DNA of 11,218 bases, from contig NW_019091367.1 in assembly GCF_001949145.1 (NCBI RefSeq), positions 459,199 to 470,416 on the forward strand, in the 5' to 3' direction. Position numbers and translations under genes: made by a program. Under the pieces are notes generated by a model. That model worked only from the letters and a program-made list of their open reading frames with translations. It was not told the DNA's origin and made no database searches. Positions 1 to 7,317 of this stretch are shown here, piece after piece. Numbering within the stretch: the first letter of the stretch is position 1; each line of letters starts with the position of its first letter. The DNA comes from Acanthaster planci (lineage: Eukaryota; Echinodermata; Asteroidea; Valvatida; Acanthasteridae).

Positions 1-314
1 CATGAAGTGCACTCATTTTCCTCTTTAGTAATCAGTTAGTCCTCAGAAATTAATTACAGGTCAGATAAGTCAATTTTAGTAGTGAGAGAATACAAGCATT
101 TTCAATGAAAACACAGTTTTTCAGGCCAGTCCCGTAGGGTTTGTACACATGGTGTCAAGTGCAGTTTTTATAGGAAACTCTTCCACATTTTGTTTGCTAG
201 AGTGACATGTAAAAGTTGTGGTTAGTCTACATTGTAATGTATATGTTCATTGTATGTATTGTTTATGAGAAGGTAAATATTTCATTTGAGCATTGTTTCT
301 ATCTCTGTTTACAG
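1..314 (+). other. Presumed intron upstream of the OB-fold exon
   Basis: AT-rich, T/G-biased DNA with no coding signal that I can support. It ends in a good 3' splice site: a pyrimidine-rich stretch followed by the acceptor AG at 313-314. The frame is also open upstream of this point, back to about 216, but the residues there are not OB-fold-like, so I treat the sequence as intron. The first strand of the OB fold is missing from the exon at 315, so an upstream exon is expected to lie outside the window. Confidence 0.5.
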
Positions 315-1818
315 CAAGAAATGGCAAAGACGGTGTGTGCTAAAGGGAGAGATGTTGAAGTGAAAAATATTACAGTTAGAGAACAGGGTCATTCTTGTAG
401 AGTTGCGTTGTGGAGAGACCAGTCTTCAATGGATGTGAGCATTGGTGATTTTCTGGAAGTAACCAATGTTGTTGTCAATGAGTTTGATAATGAGAGGTAT
501 GTCAACACAACAAGACAGTGTTGTGACGGTAAGTTGTATAGTGTTTTGTTTTAGTTGTCATGTATTGATTGGAATGGAGATGAAAGGTTTGATGTGTATT
601 TGTAGTATTTGTGAAAATGTAATTGTGATTTGTTTTTTTTAAAGAGATGTATTGATACTTTTCTGGTAGAGTAGGTTTTGGTCAAGTGAAATGTTTAGAG
701 ATATTTATACATGTGTATGGAATTGAATATCAGTGGTAGATTGTTTTACATATAAATAGTGTTTTGTAAGCTGTTGCAGGCAGAAGTATGCTACTGTATA
801 TGTGTCTTTTTGCTAAATTGTTAATTAAAAACAACTGATGTTCAAAGTGCATCACCTTTTTTCATATCTTATTTCTGTTGATGACAAAAACTTGGTTTGG
901 CCAACTTTCATGTCAGGGCTCACTACATCTGAGCAAGGGCAATAAATTTGGAGCTGGTCTTTTGAGCAAAGGGTATTCCTGTGTAGAAACAAGGCCACGC
1001 CCCCAAGGGGATTGATTTTGTTGGTCTGGACTCAATTTCAGGAGCTGGCCTGTTTATCTGTCAAGCCCTTAGGTCTGCTTGATGTGGGTAGATTGGAGGA
1101 GACATGGGTGTTTTTTCCCTTGGCTGGACGTATGCCTGGATGAGGGGGGGGTGGACTTGGAAGTGATGGTTAATGTCTATTTTATGCAGGACTGAAAAAG
1201 GATCCCTCTGCTTAGGAAAAAGTTTTGATTACTAACAGAAGTAGATTGAAAGTTTTTTTCTCTCTGAATAGTATTAGCAGGGCTCTGTGATGTGCATATG
1301 TTGCTGCAGTACATAATATGAACAAGTATGACATCACCAACTGAGCAAATCTAGCCACTCCATCTAGAAAAAATGAAAATGCTGTGCAAGGTTTTTAATT
1401 TGAAAGTCTTGTGTTTGAAACGTCTATTTTTGTAAAATAAATTTATGGATATAAGAAGTTGTTATAAGGAATCACTGTTGGTAGTGACTTTTGTGTCTTA
1501 CATAAATATACAGTGAAGAAGATAACATTATTTTTTGGGGTTTTTATTGTTTTATAGAAAGTGAACCGAGAAAAAGTGCTGGAAGAAGCAGAGGTCATCG
1601 GGTTTGACTGTGATATTGGTGAAGACAAAGTTCAATTGACAAGTAACCAGGAAGGTTTTCCCACATACACCATTAATAAGGCATTGTTGAAAGAAGCATT
1701 TGGTGAAGGGAGTGACGATATTGAAGTTGAGGAGTTGTTGATCAGCAGAGTACCTTTCAAATGTAAATTTGTTCTAAATGAGAAAGGGATGGATTGTTTT
1801 TCTTTAATTGTAGATTAG
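315..1818 (+). CDS. RPA-like single-strand DNA-binding (OB-fold) protein, 3' end, two exons (315-528 and 1562-1818)
   Basis: The two exons join in frame. The donor GTAAGT at 529-534 leaves a phase-1 end, and the AG at 1560-1561 restores an open frame; the nearer AG at 1556-1557 does not. The first exon, 71 codons, shows the pattern of a replication protein A-type OB fold: a V-x-V-x-x-x-T-V-R strand, a V-A-L-W strand end, a G-D-F-L-E-V turn and strand, V-V-V-x-x-F, then a T-T strand end. The second exon, 85 codons to the TAG at 1816-1818, reads like the C-terminal domain of such proteins but lacks the zinc-finger cysteines of RPA70 DBD-C. The family binds single-stranded DNA during replication and repair; RPA-like genes are known as accessory genes of many Helitrons. 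The gene is co-oriented with the large gene at 7299 onward, but about 5.5 kb separates them, so membership in the same element is inference. The start lies upstream of the window, or at the ATG at 321 if a non-coding exon precedes it. No AATAAA is seen in the first 800 bases after the stop. Confidence 0.6.
529..1561 (+). other. Intron of the RPA-like gene, holding an unidentified GC-richer insert
   Basis: The intron runs from GTAAGT at 529 to an AG at 1560-1561, behind a T-rich stretch at about 1530-1555. Most of it is AT-rich. From about 880 to 1190 the base composition is more even and includes CCCC/GGGG clusters, the 8-bp word GGAGCTGG twice (about 952 and 1040), and a run of eight G at 1144-1151. 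This patch may be an old inserted repeat, but I recognise no family and see no open frame or terminal repeat. Confidence 0.5.
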
Positions 1819-1879
1819 TTTAAGTGTATGTTAGAGTTGTGTAGAGGACATCAAGGAAGTTTAGTATTTAAGTGTTGCA
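1819..1879 (+). other. 3' flank of the RPA-like gene
   Basis: A short T/G-rich 3' untranslated or flanking segment between the TAG at 1816-1818 and the start of the degenerate repeat array. No canonical polyadenylation signal lies in it. The nearest candidates are ATTAAA at 2608-2613 and AATAAA at 2710-2715 and 2867-2872, all inside the array. Confidence 0.35.
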
Positions 1880-3340
1880 AAACTCTTGGGTTTTATTGGT
1901 ATTTCTAGGTGTGAGATCTGCATGAAAAGGCAATTGGGTTTTTGTAATGAGAAATATTGGATGTACACAAACGTGGATGGACATACAATTTGTGTTGTAA
2001 TTATGACTTGCCAGTTGTCTTATGGTTTAGAAATGGATAATTAGGGAGTTAATTTATTTGTTTATGAAATTTGCCTGGGAAATCGTTGCATTTACAGGAG
2101 TTTGGCAGTGTACATTATTTTGGTTGTTATTATGAGTTGCCAATCGCTCTGAGTTTTAGACATTTATAGTTAAGCAGTCAATCTAGTTTTTTGTTCGGAT
2201 ATTGTCTGGCAAATAACTCTATGCATATAAATGTGGTTGGACACACAATTTTGGGGGGTTGTAGTTATGACTTGCTTATTGTTTCTGCGTTTAAGGTGGA
2301 TAATTAAGGAGCCAATAGTTCCAATTTCAGGCTTTCTATTGGATGTAGACAAGTTCGGCTGTGTGCATTATTCAGGTGGTAGTTATGACAAATGATTGGG
2401 TTATATTTGTATAAGACATGCATAACTTAGGAGTTCATTGACCCTTTTTATATGAAAGTTCCCTGGCAAATCATTGCATTTACATAAGTTTTTGTTGGGC
2501 ACAGAGTTTGGGTTGTGGTTATGATTGGTCAAATTAGTTTTGGGTATAAGACATGCATAAGTAAGGCCATAGGGCATCTTTCAATGGAAATTTTTAATTG
2601 GCATATCATTAAATTTACACGAGTTTGGTTGTGCACATTATTTGGATTGTAATTATAACAAGTAAAATCATTCAGTTATACATTGGTTCTGTGTTTTGGT
2701 ATAGTATCTAATAAAAGTGATTGGAATTTGTTTTTGATTAAACTGTGGGCATATTGCATTTACACAAGTTTGGTTTTGGATATTGTTTGAGTAGTAATTA
2801 AAACTTGCTAAATTAGTGGGGTAAATTTGTGTGATCAGATTTGTTAGAGGGTATCAGATGTGTACTAATAAAGAATTAATTAGATTTTGTTCTTTATGAA
2901 TATGTTTGGGCGTAATGCGGTAGTGTATTTTACACAAATTTGTCGTGCACATGCATTATTTGGGTTGCAAGTTTAATTTGTGAATGCATGATGGTATACA
3001 GGTATTATTTTTGAGTATAAAGCATGGAGAGTGAGTTGTTAATGTGACTTTTTTTATGAAACTCTTAGGGCATATTTTGACAAGTTTGTTTTGGTGGACT
3101 ATTTTGATTGTTATTTTGACTTTCAAGTAATTGTGTTATATTGGTATTGTATAAGACATCTATATGTATGCATAAGATGCATAAAACATCTATAGACAAA
3201 GGAGTGAATTGGAGTGTGATGAAACTGTTTGGACATATTGATAGTTTTGTGTTGGTGTGGTTTTATGGGTATGTTATAACAAGTTTATCTAGAAGGTCAA
3301 CTAGTTATGAAAAGATGCCCAAGAATGTTCATGAAAAACA
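1880..3340 (+). repeat. Degenerate tandem array, about ten copies of a 120-170 bp unit
   Basis: A recurring phrase of the type GCATTTACACAAGTTTGG, then GTGCACATTATTTG, then GTTGTAATTATGACTTGC can be followed through the region. Its anchor (TTTACACAAG-like) occurs near 1961, 2089, 2223, 2343, 2477, 2612, 2757, 2929, 3073 and 3233, giving intervals of about 128, 134, 120, 134, 135, 145, 172, 144 and 160. A second phrase like TATAAGACATGCATAA falls once per unit, for example near 2408, 2543 and 3150, as does a TTTATGAAA phrase near 2061, 2451 and 3055. Copies differ by many substitutions and indels, so the array is old. The open frame at 3141-3374 within it is not coding-like. It is a non-coding satellite-like block of unknown role, directly downstream of the RPA-like gene. 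Confidence 0.75.
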
Positions 3341-4949
3341 TCAGAATCAGGAGATCAGCTTTTCAGAATGTTAGATAGACTGCATGTGTTTTTGTTGTGT
3401 GTTCATTTGGAATGTTACAAGATGTATCTTACATTCATATTCAGCTGAATTTGAAGTTATTAGTACATGTAGAGAATTGTAGTTGTTTTTGCTAATTTGG
3501 TTCAGGGTAGTTATGTAGTTTGGGGCAGTTAGAAAATTTGTTTTGCAAAGTTAGCTAGTTGCAGAGTTGCAAGGTTATATTCATGAAAAATAGAGTGGAA
3601 AGTTTGTTTTTATATTTTCAGATTTAGATGTGTATGCAATGACCAGGCTGATTGTGCATGAGTTCTTGATACTGTAGATATGGTATAAATGAGATTAATC
3701 AAACTTACCATGTTAATCATCGATATTTTAAAAAAGTTGAGTCAGGGGTGATGTATTTTTAGCTGGGGAATTGGATAGAGCGGGTTGAATGAATGATTGA
3801 ACAGAAATGTATTTTATTTTTGCTTCTACTTTTATTGAAGTTTAAGTCAGCAGAAGAGCTGGACTTTCTACTGTTGTCATTAAATTATTGATGCTTATAA
3901 TCATAGTTGGTGGAAATTATGGAAAATAGGAGTAGCATGTGTTAAAGAAAATCAGTGTGTAATGTTATTTATGTACATGTGTTCTGGAGAAAGTTCAAGT
4001 GTTTGTTCGTTTTTATTAAAAAAACATTAAAAGCATTTTGGTGTTCTTCCTTGTTTCATGAATAAGGTGTTTGTAGTTGATAAATTAAGAGATCAATTTC
4101 TGTTGAGTACTTGTAAAAATTTGTTTGGATTCTGAAGTAACCGGATAGATGGTGCGTTTATCTTAGTCCAGTCTTGTTTTTATATAAAAAGTAGTGTGAA
4201 ACAACACTTTTGGGGAGAAGTGAATTGTCCCTTAGGAAGGGCATAAGATATTGGATTAGTGCAACTTTTTTTTTTTGGGGGGGTGAAATTGAGTTAGAAA
4301 AAGACTTGTCATTCGGCTTTGGTGACTTCATTTGTTGTGTTGAATCTACAGTTATTACAGGGTGTATCAAGAAGGTATTGTCTTAAAAATATATTTAGAA
4401 GATAAAAATTTTTAGCAGGTATGTTTAAAGAGGGAAAGGGAGATATCTTGGTTTTATTCAGCTTAAGATTAATAATGTCATGGCAAATGAGTTCAGACTA
4501 CTTTTATAAATGATCCAAACATTTTGGGCCAATATAGATATTGAGTGTTTGAAGAGTTGAAGCCTATGTATGAAGGCTGAAATGCATTATGTACATGTAT
4601 CTGATCTGTTCGACTTTTTAGGAAGATCATCATTTCATATATTTTTTACCCGGTCATTATTTTGTAGATCAGAAATATTTTTTAGCACACGTGTATTTAC
4701 ATTGCTGCGTGATTACTGTTTATTATTTTTTTGCATGTTGTTTGTAGCCATTTTTTACAGACTAAAATATTTAAATTGGATTTGAAGATGAAGTTCAAAA
4801 GAGTTCCTCACGTTGTTACTTTTTTTAAAAACACTGTTCATTTTGATCATTTGAAACATTTGTTAGATCAGCCTAACATTTTCAAGTGATTGAAAATGGA
4901 CTTTTTTCTAAATGGAGAATTCTGTTGAACTTAAAATAAATTTTTGAAA
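3341..4949. other. AT-rich non-coding stretch, nothing recognised
   Basis: No open frame here looks like protein, and I see no RNA gene or recognised repeat. Notable small features are a run of eleven T followed by seven G at 4266-4283 and several AATAAA-like or ATTAAA-like words. The open frames at 4158-4370 (-) and 4570-4785 (+) have low-complexity, AT-driven composition and I consider them chance. The stretch could be intergenic, or intron of a long + strand transcript. Confidence 0.5.
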
Positions 4950-5002
4950 AGAGGGGTGTGTCGTCGCATAATCGGCGAAAAGGAAGGTTTTTGGTAAATT
5001 AC

Positions 5003-5305
5003 CGCACTTGACTGACAACGTGAAAATTTATCAGTGCGGTTTTGAGAACTAAACTGGACAGCGCACCGTTTGCGTGCTGCGCCAGCTGAGTACCGATGAC
5101 TGTTGCGTGGACAGCAATGGTCTGTGGCTGGCCGGCAGGAGTGGAAAAGTTGGAAAGTAGCAGTGCGCCCTCTTTGTATGTAGGTTCGTGTGGTTCCATA
5201 GAGCTGTTTACGTATTGAGTTATCTGTTTTCCATAATTGGTACATGTGAACAATGAGGTCTGGTATCTAGTGTAATCGTCTTTTCCATGAGGTACGCTCG
5301 ATTGT
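5003..5305 (-). CDS. Possible isolated exon of an unidentified gene inside a GC-richer island
   Basis: The minus strand is open from 5343 to 4999 and has varied, protein-like composition with many C- or G-ending codons, unlike the AT-rich surroundings. Reading 5' to 3' on the minus strand there is a CTAAC branch-point-like word, about 20 bases later a CAG acceptor just before 5305, then 303 bases in frame, then a GTAATT donor at 5002-4997. Both ends would be phase 2, so the exon is symmetrical. The encoded segment of about 100 residues includes TSLFTCTNYGKQI and EGALLLSNFS. I do not recognise the family; a beta-rich, OB-like segment is a weak guess only. It is antisense to the flanking genes. 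It may be a host exon captured by the element, an exon of a nested gene, or part of another transposon. No partner exon is visible. Confidence 0.35.
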
Positions 5306-5340
5306 CTGAGCATTAGACCTTTTTTGTTAGAAAAATGAGT

Positions 5341-6561
5341 CAATGAAGATATCTATGATTAACGTACAGTTTGTCATGATTGTAAGATGGGCATAATGAA
5401 TGTGTTGTGAAGGTTAGAAATAGAATCGATGGTTGTGGGTTGTGAAAATGAAGACTTGGTGGTTAGAACAGGCTTACAGTTACACAAGTTATGTAGTGTT
5501 CTGGAGAGTTGGACATTAGAGGAGGACGTAGCTTAGGCTATGTTTACATTGTAGGTCTCGGCGTCTATGGTTAATTAACTTTCATGGTATAAAAAGGCTT
5601 GTCAACTACATGCATTTAGCTAGAACATAACTCTACACACAATTATATGTATGTTTTTTAGAAGTTATGATGTAGTTAACATTAGATTTTATTTGAATGT
5701 TTGATTCTGGTATGTACTGTGGTAGCTCAAACTATGGAGGTAGATGCTTAAACCCTCATTTTGGGGGGGGTGTAGGAGGAGACTGTGTTCCTACAATAAG
5801 ATGGATAATTACATTTCATGTTTTAAACCCACCTAATTAGATAGTGTTGAAATGATGTTAAGTAACTGCAGGGTTAATTTTGTTAAAAGACGTCAGGGTT
5901 TTGAATTGTGAAGAAGTATGAAGGTGAGCAAATAGTAGCTGTTCTGACAAATGATATAGAAGAGTCATGACTGCATGGCATATTTTTCAGTGAGAAATGT
6001 TGTATTTGCTCACAATGTATAAATCTAAATTTCTGAATAACAGAATCAGTGCAATTTGAACATTGGTGAATTTGGTTTTTTAGGGTGACCAGTTGGTTTG
6101 AAATGATTAGAAATGGTGAAACAGTAAGGTGTGTGCAATTGGAAGATGTGCGAGTTTTATTGCTCTGTATTTAAACATCAGTTGATGAAATGTGTGGAGT
6201 TGCATTCAAAAATGAATGAAATACATTAGCAGCTCAGCTTTGCTAAGGGGCTTTTTGAAAATACACAAAAGAAATCCTTGTGTGATACTTGTTGATGTAG
6301 GTCAAAAGGTACTTTCATTTTGTCATTGGAAAAATGATGAATGCACAAATTTTATATGCATAACATGACAAATTACTTTTGTCTGATAGACAATGTTTTT
6401 ACTATTAAATCATGCAAGGAAAAAGTTGCACTCTTGTCCGCAAATTTAGTTTCACACTGGAAAGTGAAAACAGTATTCATTGCTTTACTGGAGCTAAAAC
6501 AAACTTTATTACTTCATTTTGAAAATTTATTAACTCATTTAAATTGAGTTTTACCTTACTC
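5341..6561 (+). other. AT-rich non-coding stretch, possible 5' region of the large gene
   Basis: No coding-like frame; the open frame at 6341-6547 is AT-driven and resembles nothing. The stretch includes a run of eight G at 5763-5770, a TATA-like box near 5588, and a weak hairpin (TTAGCA...TGCTAA) near 6225-6245. If the large gene has a non-coding first exon, its promoter and part of its first intron could lie here. Confidence 0.4.
5588..5597 (+). promoter_or_regulatory. TATA-like box (TATAAAAAGG)
   Basis: This is a close match to the metazoan TATA consensus in + orientation, with slightly less AT-rich sequence upstream (about 5520-5565). A start of transcription would be expected near 5615-5620. 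It lies about 1.7 kb before the acceptor at 7297-7298, so it could drive a transcript whose first intron ends there. In AT-rich DNA such words also occur by chance, and no initiator or first-exon donor was firmly identified. Confidence 0.2.
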
Positions 6562-6577
6562 AATGTACATGTACATT
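6562..6577. repeat. 16-bp perfect palindrome AATGTACATGTACATT
   Basis: The sequence equals its own reverse complement over 16 bases. It is followed by a 10-bp direct repeat, ACTGAATGCT, at 6584-6593 and 6604-6613, a 20-bp period. No function is evident. The cluster sits just before the old inserts at 6631-7119 and might mark an insertion boundary. Confidence 0.6.
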
Positions 6578-6630
6578 ATAAACACTGAATGCTCATTGTG
6601 TTAACTGAATGCTTGTGAAGAAAACGCAAG

Positions 6631-6705
6631 CTTGACTTGGGTGGGATTTAAACTCACAATCTTCTGCTTTCTAGTGTAGATGTTGTAATCACTTTATCAT
6701 CAAAA
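6631..6705 (-). repeat. Decayed tRNA-like sequence, probable SINE head
   Basis: On the minus strand the segment reads like the body of a tRNA-derived element. An A-box-like TGATAAAGTGATTACAACAT comes first, then an anticodon-arm-like part containing CTAGAAAGCAGA, then a B-box-like GAGTTTAAATCC (plus-strand positions 6644-6655). Compared with the usual GGTTCGAATCC, the B box differs where TTCGAA has become TTTAAA, which is what decay of a CpG would produce. Stem pairing is imperfect, so this is not a working tRNA gene. The 3' body of a SINE was not recognised, because the Tc1 fossil lies upstream of it and AT-rich DNA downstream. Confidence 0.45.
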
Positions 6706-6765
6706 TTGATATTTAAGTCAGCAAGGAAAAAGCTGTTTGATGTTCAATAATGGGTAGGTCTTTTT

Positions 6766-7119
6766 GAGTGACTTCAAGACACCTCTTGTGTATAAGGTTG
6801 ACCGAGGTGTGCATGTGCTGCTGATATAAGTTGACCAAAGGTTGTTGTAATATGTGTCGCAAATTTCTGCAAAGAGGTGTGTTCTTTAACTTTTTCTCAG
6901 ATACATTCTTGATGTCATCTCAGAGGGTATTAATAAGATTACAGTGAAGGGATCATGCTGGCATTCCATGCACTCAATCTTCTTGTCTTGCAGATAGCAT
7001 TTGGTGACTTGAGTATGTTGATGTGCTACATTATCTTCCAAAAAGATAAACTCATTAACAATGGCTGTGTTATATGGCAGACAAAAATTCAGATTCGTTT
7101 TCTTGTATAAAATTCTATA
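6766..7119 (-). pseudogene. Tc1/mariner-like transposase, C-terminal fossil
   Basis: Reading the minus strand from about 7119 downward, the three frames together give the C-terminal half of a Tc1-type transposase catalytic domain. There is an I-L-Y-like piece, then FIFLEDNVAHQHT (family F-x-x-Q/D-D-N-A-x-x-H-T, carrying the second catalytic Asp), then I-E-C-M-E-W-P-A, then a degraded N-P-I-E-x-x-W-D block reading N-L-I-N-T-L-stop-D-D-I-K, and finally an L-I-H-K-R-C-like end. Lesions seen are a missing G in the tryptophan codon of the W-P-A motif (near 6960) and in-frame TGA stops at 6955-6953 and 6922-6920. The N-terminal DNA-binding half and the terminal inverted repeats were not found. It is a dead insertion, antisense to the large gene and just upstream of its splice acceptor. 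Confidence 0.75.
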
Positions 7120-7282
7120 AAATGGATGATTTAATAGTAAAAATGATACCTATTGGGCAAAATTAAATTGTCAATGTGTCCATCATGTTTTGGAATGACA
7201 AAAATCATTAAGTACTTTTGGATTAAGTCAAAGAGTATGAGATGGCGACTTTCTTTTTGGTTGAGTGTATGTGTACATGTTT

Positions 7283-7298
7283 TTGTGTTTTTTTACAG
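7283..7298 (+). other. 3' splice acceptor before the large gene's coding exon
   Basis: A T-rich run ends in TTTTTTTACAG, with the AG at 7297-7298. The frame upstream, back to 7153, gives a hydrophobic, AT-driven sequence that does not look like the rest of the protein. I therefore place the coding exon after this acceptor. It closely resembles the acceptor used by the RPA-like gene at 313-314 (TGTTTACAG). Confidence 0.6.
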
Positions 7299-7317
7299 AC
7301 TGCTTTTGACTTTTGAA

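Noticed and set aside
216-314. Coding extension upstream of the OB-fold exon
   Set aside because: The residues are AT-driven and not OB-like, and a good acceptor at 313-314 precedes the conserved part.
1880-3340. CRISPR array
   Set aside because: The units are long, diverged and tandem without unique spacers, and the context is eukaryotic.
3141-3374. Plus-strand open frame of 77 codons
   Set aside because: It lies mostly inside the degenerate tandem array and its sequence follows the repeat unit rather than any protein pattern.
4266-4283. T11-G7 homopolymer block, and the G8 runs at 1144-1151 and 5763-5770
   Set aside because: Single G-runs do not make a G-quadruplex and no recurring context links the three sites.
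4570-4785. Plus-strand open frame rich in Phe and Leu, membrane-like
   Set aside because: The hydrophobic look comes from T-rich DNA, and no start context or conserved pattern is seen.
5001-5040. ACCGCACTT and, 23 bases on, AGTGCGGT, resembling a Haemophilus-type DNA uptake signal pair or terminator
   Set aside because: The second copy matches only eight bases, the surroundings are eukaryotic with splice signals and transposon fossils, and no bacterial gene is present. A chance match is the simpler explanation.
6225-6250. Hairpin TTAGCA...TGCTAA followed by a T-run, like a Helitron 3' end or a terminator
   Set aside because: The stem is only six bases, no CTRR end follows, and such hairpins are common by chance in AT-rich DNA.
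6341-6547. Plus-strand open frame of 68 codons
   Set aside because: Its composition is AT-driven, it resembles no family, and it is not linked to the nearby Tc1 fossil, which is on the other strand.
7153-7317. N-terminal extension of the large gene in the open frame from 7153, starting at a TTG
   Set aside because: It has no good start codon, its hydrophobic, AT-driven composition is unlike the rest of the protein, and a strong splice acceptor at 7297-7298 lies between. I place the start at 7318.
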